Origin: Pisaster brevispinus
Lineage: Eukaryota; Echinodermata; Asteroidea; Forcipulatida; Asteriidae
Assembly: GCA_023634235.1 (NCBI GenBank)
Contig: JAMKCF010000015.1
Span: 15,100,087 to 15,164,086 of the forward strand
DNA length: 64,000 nucleotides
Direction of reading: 5' to 3'
The first letter of the stretch is position 1. The number at the start of each line of letters is the position of its first letter. This document shows, in pieces, positions 54,101 through 64,000 of this stretch. A program made the position numbers and the translations under genes. The notes under the pieces were generated by a model. That model was not told where the DNA came from and did not search any database. It worked only from the letters and a program-made list of their open reading frames with translations.

Positions 54101-55615
54101 ATATTATTAATATGATTATTCTAGGGTGCAATCCTCATCAATGATCAGTCAGTCCCCCAGCCCCCTATCCTGGGTCTATCTTCCGAATACATCACCCGTA
54201 ACGGAGCCTACCTGCTGGACTGTGGAGATGCCATGTACCTGTTTGTTAACCGTGAGGTCTCCATTTCCTTCTGTATGGAAATCCTTGACGTGCCTAACTT
54301 CCAGTCCATCCCCGAGGAAATGGTACGTTCCATTCTCTTTTTACTTATTTGACTTTACAATGGACTGTTCCATTTTGATTTTGGGTGATGTATTGTTTTC
54401 TTTATGTAAGTCAAGGTACAAATGTTGTCAGTCTGTGGACTATTCCATTGTGTTAAGGGGGAGATTGATTTGTTACTGACTGGCATACCCATTTCTCCAA
54501 CAGGTGGACTTACCGGAGCTTGCCAACCAAGCCTCAGAACGGCTGAGGACGTTCATCTTGTGGTTATTAGATAAGCGGGCCTTCTCTGCACCCCTCCAAA
54601 TCATTAGGTAAGTGAGCACCCCCGCACACCACACCCCATCACTTCCCTTCTGCCCCCCCCCCCCAAGTACCTTAGGTAAAATCTTCCTTCATCTGTCAAA
54701 TTTCACTACTCTCGATGACCCACCATCCTCCTCATAAATCCATCTGAAAGGGAAGTTGTTGAGAACAAAAGTTCACTACGCATACAAAAATAAAATTGCC
54801 TAGAAATAACAGGTCACCAGCCAAAACGCAGTGACACAGACAGGTTTTTTTGTTGGTTCCCTGCTAGTTTCGAAATTTAAGTAGTAATATTTTGTATGTT
54901 TTTTATGTATAAACTCCTGGCATATGACGTCACAAGTCCAAAACAGCGCCCTCACTGAGGTCAATGAAAGTTGGCTGAGAGTTGTATGCAGCACATACAT
55001 GTGTGCCCAGAGCTCAGATTTGGGGGAAATCCACCAGACGGCATGGCTTGTAGCTCAAATTATTTACTGGACCAGAATCTTTTTTACGAGACTAGAATTG
55101 GACCGAGGGGGCAAAAATGCATACACAGTTTTAACGTTTGAAGAAGTTTAGCTATTACAGAAGATCTCATTTGTATTATGGGTCAGTATTCTTCAACACT
55201 CAGCAGAATTGAAAGATACTTATCAGACTGAAAGTGAACATTTGAACAAAAATACCGCCAAACTTGTCCAGTCATGAGTCTACTGGCCCAACACTGAAAT
55301 CACTGGCCTCTGGGCTGTGGTCCAGTGTAAATTTCAAGCCATGGTGACCGTTGTTTTACCTCAGCGATGGCGGCCAATGCAAGGAATCTACTGATACCAG
55401 TTTCAACTTTCCACCAAAGCTTTTCTGATTTAAAAGAAGATCAGTTTACTTTACCCAAGCTCAGACGAGTCTTAATTACTGTCCCCTTTTTCTCTCTCCG
55501 CAGGGAAGACAGCAAGAAGCGTACTTTATTCCTACGATACTTGATCCAGGACCGCACCGAGTCCTCCATGTCTTACTATGAGTTCTTGCAACACCTGCAA
55601 AAGGAGATCAAGTAA
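35824..55615 (+). CDS. SEC24: SEC24 (A/B type), COPII cargo adaptor
   Basis: 22 coding exons: 35824-35935, 36740-37363, 38714-38857, 43907-44008, 44563-45149, 45359-45534, 46157-46259, 46781-46907, 47344-47453, 48229-48460, 49146-49201, 49486-49587, 50164-50268, 50641-50764, 51312-51470, 51817-51990, 52574-52684, 53076-53254, 53719-53856, 54125-54322, 54504-54607, 55504-55615. They total 3879 nt, 1292 aa, with all phases consistent. SEC24 pairs with SEC23 in the inner COPII coat and binds cargo and SNARE signals. Order: Pro/Gly/Gln/Ser-rich tail (1 to about 560), zinc finger (Cys629, 632, 650, 653), vWA-like trunk (from about 695), beta-sandwich and helical parts, and a gelsolin-like C-terminus. 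[35 protein letters not shown] and [18 protein letters not shown] ends match SEC24A/B rather than C/D. Length is near SEC24B (about 1270). N-terminal exons 3 and 4 are the least certain. Confidence 0.95.
40570..40683. repeat. Compound tetranucleotide microsatellite (GTTT/GTCT/TTCT)n
   Basis: Runs of GTTT, then GTCT, TTCT, GTCT and GTTT again in a SEC24 intron. An open frame across it on the minus strand is only the repeat. Confidence 0.95.
41086..41425. mobile_element. Dispersed repeat G, copy 1
   Basis: Starts GGGGCTCGAATTGG and ends TCACTGGCCTCGAGCCCTG, an inverted pair. It contains ATCCACCAGACTGCAGGC, GTTTACCGGACCAGAA and GGCCAGTTGTGAGTCTAC. Related stretches are at 42596-42690 and 55013-55335, with a diverged one at about 39300-39790. 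Confidence 0.65.
43118..43323. mobile_element. MITE-like element A, best copy
   Basis: The inverted ends GGGCCCAATTTCACAGAGCT and AGCTCTGTGAAATTGGGTC are almost perfect and enclose about 160 bp without coding capacity. GGTTACCAGCTAAAATACTA and TGTGACTGGTGTCCTACTTA are shared with the other copies. Confidence 0.85.
43489..43682. mobile_element. MITE-like element A, second complete copy
   Basis: GGTCCATTTTCATAGAGCTG on the left and CAGCTCTATGAAATTGGGC on the right. The interior has AAGCACAA, GGTTACCAGCCAAAATAACA and TGTGACTGGTATCCTGCTCA. It lies 165 bp from the first copy in the same SEC24 intron. Confidence 0.85.
45359..46259 (+). CDS. SEC24: SEC24 exons 6-7: linker into the folded core
   Basis: Exon 6 (45359-45534) reads [20 protein letters not shown] and ends LQVDPE-like. 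Exon 7 (46157-46259) reads [20 protein letters not shown] then [14 protein letters not shown]. The latter is the conserved start of the folded region (FRCTLTNIPQT...LPLGLLLHPF in mammals). Phase two/one joins them as GA+C. Confidence 0.93.
45582..45733 (+). repeat. Dispersed repeat E, third copy
   Basis: Matches the inverted pair in the SAR1 intron: CATACAAAAATGTACAGACC, TTTTTCTCAGAATGATGTCA, GTTTTGGATGTTGACAAATT. It sits in the SEC24 intron after exon 6. Confidence 0.75.
45862..46019. mobile_element. MITE-like element B, complete copy
   Basis: Ends AGGCCTGGAATTACACGG and GATGAAATTCCAGGCCTGG are inverted. The body has CCTTCAAAAGTTTCCCATAG and a nine-A run. It lies about 140 bp before SEC24 exon 7. 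Other probable relics: 31915-32150, 48480-48625 and 10610-10700. Confidence 0.8.
46361..46485 (+). mobile_element. SINE 3' fragment
   Basis: AGCACCTTGTAAATCCTTCC, CTCAAAAACCTGTCTG, AAAGCGCTTTGAGACGCCCG and ATTATTATT tail. This is the 3' part of a SINE related to the tRNA-Leu family. A second tail (GCGCTATATAAGAACTCTG) follows at 46512-46580 and forms the left edge of the exon duplication. Confidence 0.65.
46561..46719 (+). pseudogene. Duplicated, truncated SEC24 zinc-finger exon
   Basis: 159 bp repeated in tandem before the true exon. The first 142 bp differ at only four sites from 46720-46861, including an identical intron end and acceptor TTTCATTTGCAG. From 46622 it reads [20 protein letters not shown] then NLLVTIID, and then diverges before the second CxxC. 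Three of four coding differences change the residue (V to L, P to L, F to L), and copy 2 keeps the family residues. Read-through meets TAA 15 codons on. A GTAACA at 46713 could serve as donor and would keep the same exit phase as the real exon. Confidence 0.85.
46781..47453 (+). CDS. SEC24: SEC24 exons 8-9: zinc finger
   Basis: Exon 8 (46781-46907) reads [40 protein letters not shown], with both CxxC pairs. Exon 9 (47344-47453) continues [20 protein letters not shown] and [15 protein letters not shown]. The zinc finger stabilises the interface with SEC23. Donors are GTAAGA and GTAAGC. Confidence 0.95.
46938..47240 (+). repeat. Dispersed repeat, copy 2 of the 248-520 element
   Basis: Same orientation and word order as 248-520, with an insertion of about 20 bp (GTTTAACTCACTCTCTTAAT). 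It fills most of the SEC24 intron between the zinc-finger exons. Confidence 0.7.
48229..51470 (+). CDS. SEC24: SEC24 exons 10-15: trunk domain
   Basis: Starts [20 protein letters not shown]; then [76 protein letters not shown] and [20 protein letters not shown]. This is the vWA-like fold that contacts SEC23 and forms the main cargo-binding face. Small exons (56 to 232 nt) all have canonical GT/AG ends; exon 11 uses GTTTGT. Confidence 0.95.
50806..51130 (+). mobile_element. tRNA-Leu-derived SINE, copy 5
   Basis: TGTCATGGCTGAGCGGTCAC head, TCTGGTGTTTCTGATCAGCA, B box GGTTCGAGTCC, ATTGCTTCGTCTTTCAGCTG, and CAGCACCTTGTAAATCCTTA. It begins about 40 bp after SEC24 exon 14, in the intron. Confidence 0.85.
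51817..53254 (+). CDS. SEC24: SEC24 exons 16-18: beta-sandwich and start of helical domain
   Basis: Exon 16 reads [20 protein letters not shown], nearly invariant in SEC24A/B. Exon 17 reads [20 protein letters not shown]. Exon 18 reads [20 protein letters not shown] and ends LAALKN. Introns between them hold a 120-bp tandem repeat and a second SINE type. Confidence 0.95.
52020..52460. repeat. Tandem repeat, about 120-bp unit, four diverged copies
   Basis: GTAGCTATAA-like words recur at about 52026, 52142, 52271 and 52388. Each is followed by CAGATT...AAATCAAGAGGACCAGACTA and then GCAGTTATGAACCTCGACTT. It lies in the SEC24 intron after exon 16. Confidence 0.8.
52728..52930 (+). mobile_element. 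Second tRNA-derived SINE type
   Basis: GGTGGCATAGTTGGCTTGTG (A-box region), GTAAAGCACTCGCC and B box GGTTCGATTCC form a tRNA-like head unlike the leucine type. The body that follows has GTTGTGCGTGGGTTCTCTCC. Only one copy is seen, so its limits are guesses. Confidence 0.5.
53360..53615. repeat. Tandem repeat, about 110-bp unit
   Basis: GGAGGGTTGACTGTGT recurs at about 53382 and 53489, each followed by CTGTGTAGATGCA...GGCTGGCATAGTTTATC. A third, partial unit ends at AGGAAGGTTA. Related single copies lie at about 47885-48000 and 48070-48160. Confidence 0.8.
53719..55615 (+). CDS. SEC24: SEC24 exons 19-22: helical and gelsolin-like C-terminus
   Basis: Exon 19 reads [20 protein letters not shown]. 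Exon 20 reads [20 protein letters not shown] and [20 protein letters not shown] (gelsolin-like). Exon 21 reads [20 protein letters not shown]. Exon 22 ends [20 protein letters not shown] then TAA at 55613-55615. Confidence 0.95.
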
Positions 55616-55904
55616 CAAGTAACTTCTTCCCGTGGGCCTGTTATACACAAAGATCATATTCTTCGCACGGACAGGTTACCAGCCAATCCAACCATTACGC
55701 GTAACCTGTCATTAACTGGTGTCCTTATTTTTAGTTCACAAATTTGTCATGTGGGTTTTTTTTCCGTAGCAATTTGATGAATTTGCCCAGGTTTAAGATG
55801 TCTTGAAGTGTGTTCTGGCCCCCCTTAGAAAACAAAGACCAAAGCAGGTTTCCTGTCCATAGGAAAAGTCATTACAGGAAAGCTCCATTAAAGAAAGAGG
55901 CTAG

Positions 55905-55910
55905 AATAAA
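55905..55910 (+). terminator. Possible SEC24 poly(A) signal
   Basis: AATAAA about 290 bp after the stop codon. Others occur further downstream, so the true 3' end is unknown. Confidence 0.3.
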
Positions 55911-56734
55911 ACATCCTTTTCATTTGACAACTAACACCTGTTGTCTCCATGTAATTCCTTTTCCAAACAGTGGGCTTAATTGGATCGTGCACAAACCAGT
56001 AAGGCTGCTGACTGCCTCAGGCAAATTAACTGCTCATCCATTCAGTTTAATGACCCAAGTAATTCAATGTAAACACACCCACTGGTGAAAAGGATGTTCA
56101 GTTTCCGAGTTTTTGTGGCCAAAGTCGGAAAATCTGTAGTTGAGCTTTCCCGTCAATGAGGTAATGTTGTCTTTAAAGGGTAGCATGACTGGAAAGAGAT
56201 TGGCTAAGCACAGTTTGCATTCACTTCATAACATATTGCTGGGTGACATAGTGCCTTTATCTTACAAAACCACACAATTGATACAGAATGATCAGTCATG
56301 TCAAAGGTCAACCAAGTTCTTCTCTGATACATTTGCTGGATGTAAAAAACTGATTTCACCAATAGGCTTGGGTTTGGCAACTTGCCAACCTCCCCTAAAC
56401 CCCCCCCACCCCAATTGACTTGATGCTACCTGACACCAAAATGTATTTAAAATTCATGAGGTACAAAAACAACTACACCTTGGTTGGGATTGTGTACTAA
56501 AAGTTTTTTAACTTAAAATTGGAGTTGACAATCTACCATTATATGAACTTAAGTCTTTTACTGTCAATTTCCAAACCTCAATCTTATATTAACCCATGAT
56601 TATCACAACTTCCCAGTTAAGAACTTACACTACCTCAACCCAATTGAAACCCTGACCCAGTTATATGCCCAAACCTTTACCCCTACCTCATCATTGAAAC
56701 AGAAACCTTACACACTAATGAACCCAAACTTACC

Positions 56735-56850
56735 CATTTCATTCCAAACATTACCCGTCTTTTCCCAAGCATTACCCATCTTATCCCAAACATTACCCAT
56801 TTCATCCCAAACAATACCCCCATTGCTACCCAGTTTTAACCCAAACCTCA
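56735..56850. repeat. 21-bp tandem repeat, about 4-5 copies
   Basis: CATTACCCATCTTATCCCAA-type units follow one another with one to three changes each. The flanks (56560-56900) are rich in CCCA and ACCC. Confidence 0.8.
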
Positions 56851-57959
56851 CCCCCTACCATAACTGAAACGAGCCCAATCCTCAACCAATATTCTGGTAA
56901 TCACCCTTAATACTTTATATATCGCTGCACATTGTTCACCACTAACAAAAAAGTCAACATCGCACTTCTTTTTTGTAGCGCCCTCTGTTGGTTTGTGTTG
57001 GGCATCAGCCATCAATACTGGCCCAAATATTTTGAAATAATCACATGATTTTTAATCAGAATGAATCAGGTGTTTGGACGATAAAGGTTTATGTACACAG
57101 AATTTTTCTCTGTTGGAAGATAATGCCACCCACAGAGGGCGCTATACTAGTGTGGCAGCTCCTGATACTGACATGCTGTGCACAGAAGTTTCCTTGGTCA
57201 GGGCCTACTTTGTTATTAAAATTAGCAGAAATTATTGCTTAATAGATTTGATTTGGGATCAGTAAAAAGTGGCAGGGAACCAGTCAAACCAGTGTACAGC
57301 GTATGATAATTTTGGCTGGTAACCCATTTCTGATGAGCAGTTTTTTGTGCTTAACAGCTTTAAGAAATCTGGCCCTGATCCATAGAGCTATATGTAGTTC
57401 AATATCCTGATCCCATCTTCTGCTTATGATCCGAAATGGTCTCGTTAGCCAAAAGTCATAGCCAAAGAATCAGTGTGGACTTGGGGGCCAATTTCATTGA
57501 GCTGCTTAAGCACAAAAAGAAGCTAAGCACAGCACTTAGCAGAATATAGTATGGGCGGCCTTCGTTGCAAAAAAAAGAGTGGATTTGTGCTACTCAAGTC
57601 GCCCTTACCAAGTGGTGGCCAGTATTTGTAAACAGGAAATGTCTGTAAAGTTTTTTAATCAATAATAGGACACTCTTAGATAATAAGATGGCAGTAGACT
57701 TAACGGGTAATTATCACTCATTTATGTAATCATTCTGGGCATGCGTAAGTTTTCAGGACATGGATTTCACCTTATGAGTCTGCTGCCATCTAGAGTCTTA
57801 ACTTTGACCCCTTACATGACGCGGAACACACCCTCCGCACAATGCGCATCTACCGTTTCCCGCCATGTTGGGAGTCAATTCCTTTGTGTAAATTTTTACT
57901 CCCAAAATGGAGTACGGGATAGATGCATGTAAGTGCGCTGGGCATCGGAAAATTGGTCG

Positions 57960-58168
57960 ACACTCTGCCAAAATTTGGGTGTTAAAACTAACACCATTGG
58001 TGTTGTCACATATAAACACTGAAGAGAAAATCTAATTTAACATAATTGTTAAAATGACACCAATGTATTGTTTTGGCTGAAATTGGTGTTAATTCTTTCT
58101 TTTTTGGGGTATCTATGTGTGACAACACCCGTGATGTCAATTTTAACACCCAAGGTTTTTGCAGTGTA
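57960..58168. mobile_element. MITE-like element D, copy 2
   Basis: ACACTCTGCCAAAATTTGGG on the left and CCCAAGGTTTTTGCAGTGT on the right are inverted. The interior matches 11831-12057. Confidence 0.75.
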
Positions 58169-61100
58169 CTCTCAGTGTTGCAGTAATATGTCACCAGGGT
58201 TATCGGTTTCCCAGCCGTGATATTAATTAATCGGTTTTTATTTTGGAAAGTATACAAAAATCAAATTAAAATTTGGTAATTGATTAATTGGTGCATGGTT
58301 GCATTTGGGAATTCGTGCCACGTAATGAAGTTATTTATGTAAATATTCAAAAGTGTCATTTATTATAAGCTCTTTAAATCACACACATATTTTTTTCCTC
58401 GAATATGACGTCAAAGCAGTAATTGTTTTCCACTCTTGGACTCCAGTCACTCCTATCAATGTTTTCGTAAAGAGAATTGCCTATTTTTAGGGAGTCTGAT
58501 TCCTTTTATCAATCATACCGGTTTTCCCGCTCATTTTCGGCCAATAAGCGGTCGCGGCTTCTTATTTCGTGTTTTAGTTTAAAGCTCCTCATAACAGTCG
58601 TTAAGTTTCACTGAGTGTTGAAGCAAATGTACGAAGCTGTGGAGATCATCCATCGTGGGATGATAGCATCCTGAACATTTGGAGAACCAAAGATAATCTT
58701 GGGAAGACAACATCTTACTTTCAGGATGTCGTCATCTCGAGACCATTCATCACAGGAACTGTTCACCTTAAGTTTATTAACAGAAAATTGTTCCAGTATC
58801 TCAAGAAGTTGGATGGCACTCCCAGGGCTCCATACACATGTTCTGTTGCGTCATGCGCAGTTTCAAAAAACAGCCAACTCGAAAAATATTGGAGCAGCTT
58901 TTTTTGCAGAAATCTCTAGTTTCGCCGTATAGGTTTTATTTAACTTAGTGTTGTATAAATTGGCATGCCTCAAACTGGAAGTAAATGACGGTTTCAACTG
59001 AAGGTGAAATTCACTTTCAGGGTTTGGCCTCAACCTTGTCTGGACTAGCTAGCGGGATCACTCAGCTTGTCATTAACAAGTCAGTCTGTCGGTCCACATT
59101 TTAAGATTTTCTGTCAATATTGTCAATAGCATGGGGCTTGTAATTATTTTTAACTAATATGAAATTGTTTACATGTAGCAATAAGCCATATTGTGATATG
59201 ATGGAGATTTTATTTTAATTGAACTGTTTGGTTTGGGTAAATCTGTCTGTATACAACCAAGCCAAACGGAGCACTCCTACGGTGTTGGCCATATCTCAAA
59301 TAAATAAAAAAACTGCTAATGGGACTTTAGCAATGAACCAGTAAGCGGGTGTCCAAGGGACATCTGTCCACGGAGATTCTGTCCCCTATACGGGAAATAA
59401 ACATGGGCTGAAGGAGGTTGATTCAAAAGAGGGCGCTATCAGAAGACGTTTGTACACAGTTCGCGGTATTGGGGAAGGGGGGGGGGGTAGAATATCCAGG
59501 GGGGCAGAGTCTCCTGCCATACCGGACCGCTTGGGGCGAATGCTGACTGGCCTTCAGGTGTTGTAACAGGCATTTGGCAAGCGGACCACTGTTGAGGGAG
59601 AACGCTGTCTTTGATACGATTGCATGAAAGTGAAACAGGCTGCTTTTTGCCGGAAGTGAAAGGGAAAAACAAAATAATTTTGTTTTGTTTTCAACTCATC
59701 GCATTTTTTTTTTTTTCGTTCTGATGATGTACATGTGCAATTCTCGTGAAATTTTTCATTTTGCACAGGTTGCCCTGACTTTATGTAACAGGGCTATATC
59801 GATGGACTAATTTAAACTTGTAATAAATAAGTACTTTTAAGTAAAGGATTGTATTTGGTACAGCAAACGGTTAGAATAGAGGCTCAATGGACTATCTCAA
59901 GTCTAACTAAATTATAAACGTTTTTAAATAGCTTGGGTGGTACGTTTTGACAACACCAAATAACGAATGTAAGTAATTTCTGCAATTTTGGGCCTGTGTG
60001 ACCCCTTATCCTAAAAGAAATATATTTACTTCAAGTAACCTGTGAAAGTTACTGAAAAAATAAAGAGCTCTCGCGTTTGTGAAAATACAGAACCATTGTC
60101 TCGTGTTTTTGTCCGTTAATTTGTATGGAATTAGACACGTGTGACTAAATATGATAATATTCAACACTTTCTTTTGGGCAATCCATTTGTACCCATTGTA
60201 TGAGTATAATAACCCACCCCCCCCCCCCCCCCCAGCGAGAATTTACTTTCGTAGTAATGGGATACTTTTGAACGCTAGGTGGCAGAAGACTACCCCAAAA
60301 GTATCGCATTAGAAATCGCTAGGCTCTTGCCCTTAGGTCCAACAACCGCTATTGAGCCAAGTCATCTGACGTCATCGCCCAACATTCCCGGCTGGTGTCA
60401 CTGTGGTGCGTATCCTGGTATTGTTGATTTAAATCTTTGATTTAAACAAACTGCGCTGGTTAGCAACACATTCAATCGTGTTAACAGATGTTGTGACAAA
60501 ATTAAAAATTTCTGCAAAGTTTCCCTTAAAAGCAATATACATTGATCCAAGATTGATTGATTTGTCGAACAGTTTCAACACTATTTTTGAATATTTGTGT
60601 GTCATTGTTACAAACTGTGGCTGTGGCTATCTGTTTTGCTTTGCATTAATGGCTTCCCATAGTTTTCCAACCTTGGTTGGCTACGAAACTTGGGTTGTAA
60701 CGTTACAATATAAAAGTCTATAGACCTTTCTTTAGTTTACAAACATCGATCACCATTTCGTATGGAAGGCCTTGAGTAACTAAACATGTTGGCTTGGCCT
60801 TATTAGCAAAACATTACACATTTTGTTATTGAAGTTAAACCGTTTAGATAGTAAACTTTATTTATCACTATTATAGGTATTAATTTGATATCATTGGTCA
60901 AATAATAAACTGTTGTATGTTTATACAGTGAAGACCGCCCTGTACTTTTGCCAACCAAGGTTTGCAAAACTCACGTCTGTGACGTTGCAAAAGAAAGGCC
61001 TAAAGTTTAGAAAGACGCACACACACATGGAGATACGCGCACTAATCCAACTGCCAAAATGGCAAATCACGGGTGTGACGTCAAAGCCGGGAGTTGAAGG

Positions 61101-61699
61101 CCTATCTCCGAATTGATAGTTGTTTAATTTCGTAACTGAGCATTCCCCAGTGTATATATACATGTATTTTAAAAAAACAAGCAGAAATGGAACTAAAACT
61201 TAATATTTTCTTTTGACTTAACCGAACGAAAATTTAGCGAAAAGCTCAAACTAATTTCCGATTCTCACCGAGCAAACTGCGCATGTACCTTTAATGAAGT
61301 TCTGACGTCATTGTTGGACTTTATCAGACAGTTAAATAAAATACCATACATAATTGAAGACGCTCGGGGAGAGTAGAAACAGGGGAAAAACGTGGACGTT
61401 GGGAGACATTTCCCCAACAAAAGCCGGTTTCTATTTCCGCAGACGGCTGTGGTTTTTAAAGAAGCAGGGGGTTATGACCTCTATGTGATCTAGCTGTGAC
61501 TAAAGTACGTGCTCACTGACTCTCTCATGAATGCTTGCTGATCTTAAACGTACATAAACTATGTCCTTTGCATGATCACAATCATATGTCTATTATTAGT
61601 ATTGCAGACTTGGTTTCAAGACAAACATTAGTGTGAGGTCAGCTTGATTTTGTCTCGCTGGTGGTGAATATTCCAAACCTCTGCTTGCTCTCGGCCACT

Positions 61700-62081
61700 A
61701 TGATGTTCAAAAACATGGAGTCGGCTCTTTTCTATGCGTACGAACAAATGGTGGGCCGCAACGTTGCATTGCTGTTTGCGATTTCACTTTGTGTGACGTA
61801 CGGCTTGTGGAGACGGCGGGGAGACCTGCCGCCCGGGCCGTGGGGTTTGCCCTACTTCGGCATGGTGCCGTATTTTGTCCTGGTGGAGTGGCTTTTCGGT
61901 CTGGAGCGGCATGAGATCTTGGAGAATTTCGGTACTAAATACGGCAAGATATTTAGCTTCACTGCCTTCGGTCGTCTGATCGTTGTCCTCAATGATGGAC
62001 AGACCATCAAAGAGGTTTATCAACTGCAAGAACTGAATGACCGGCCGAGAATGAAGATTAACAATCAGCATCTCGGAAAAG
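61700..62081 (+). CDS. Cytochrome P450, CYP2-like, first coding exon
   Basis: 127 codons plus one base, from ATG at 61700 (a second ATG is at 61703) to donor AAAAG/GTAAAA. The protein begins MMFKNMESALFYAYEQMVGR, then a single membrane anchor (NVALLFAISLCVTYGLW), basic stop RRR, and the proline hinge LPPGPWGLPYFG. The globular start is HEILENFGTKYGKIFSF, FGRLIVVLNDGQTIKEVYQL and NDRPRMKINNQHLGKG. This is the N-terminus of a microsomal P450 of the CYP2 clan. The heme-binding cysteine region lies beyond the window. Substrate cannot be told. The frame is also open upstream of the ATG to 61661, without an ATG. It could be an isolated fragment if no later exons exist. Confidence 0.85.

Positions 62082-64000
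<1,919 letters not shown>

Larger units (their letters stand above)
55616..61699. other. Region between SEC24 and the P450 gene
   Basis: The SEC24 3' UTR should occupy the start. The rest is repeats: MITE A-like stretches (57250-57370, 57488-57545), a TACCCA-rich tandem repeat (56735-56850), MITE D copy 2 (57960-58168), a C run near 60208, and an inverted pair of AACCTTGGTTGG words near 60670 and 60950. Open frames at 58699 and 60478 show no family signature. No exon is supported. Confidence 0.5.

Noticed and set aside
58699..60723. Open frames downstream of SEC24
   Set aside because: No recognisable domain and no supporting splice sites; likely 3' UTR or repeat DNA.

Overview
This is a 64-kb piece of a nuclear genome from a metazoan, most likely a marine invertebrate. 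Every recognisable gene is split into short exons by GT/AG introns of 0.1-6 kb. The intergenic DNA is AT-rich and full of short non-autonomous mobile elements, tRNA-derived SINEs and microsatellites. No bacterial operon structure, CRISPR array or rRNA gene is seen. The proteins look like animal orthologues, and the frequent TACATGTA-type words with this repeat load suggest a deuterostome such as an echinoderm. That placement is an inference.

Layout. (1) 4183-11440, plus strand: 3' part of a rhodopsin-class neuropeptide-type GPCR (TM3 to C-terminus); TM1-2 must lie upstream of the window. (2) 14560-23763, minus strand: a complete DNA polymerase beta gene in nine coding exons (337 aa), with all phases consistent. 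(3) 28637-32888, minus strand: a complete SAR1 small GTPase gene in five coding exons (192 aa). (4) 35824-55615, plus strand: a complete SEC24 gene of the A/B type in 22 coding exons (about 1292 aa in my model). (5) 61700-62081, plus strand: first coding exon of a CYP2-like cytochrome P450 that runs out of the window.

How the genes relate. SAR1 and SEC24 are both core components of the COPII coat that buds vesicles from the ER. They lie head to head, with 2.9 kb between start codons. That interval holds GC-box/CRE-like palindromic DNA, a CCAAT/ETS/CRE cluster, and an AP-1-like plus YY1-like start region. The other genes have no obvious link: base-excision repair, peptide signalling and oxidative metabolism.

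Notable structure. SEC24 carries a 159-bp tandem duplication of the 5' half of its zinc-finger exon. The extra copy has a perfect acceptor and a possible frame-compatible donor, but lacks two of the four zinc ligands. At least four families of short inverted-repeat elements (MITE-like), two tRNA-derived SINE families, several minisatellites, a 490-bp self-complementary satellite and a 460-bp TTG/CTG tract fill the spaces. One MITE-like family abuts two splice junctions of the GPCR gene. Two sites look like fragments of retroelements with a CTGATGA...GAAA core.

Limits: exon models come from reading splice sites, phase and protein similarity recalled from family knowledge. No alignment or search was run. 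Repeat boundaries are approximate.
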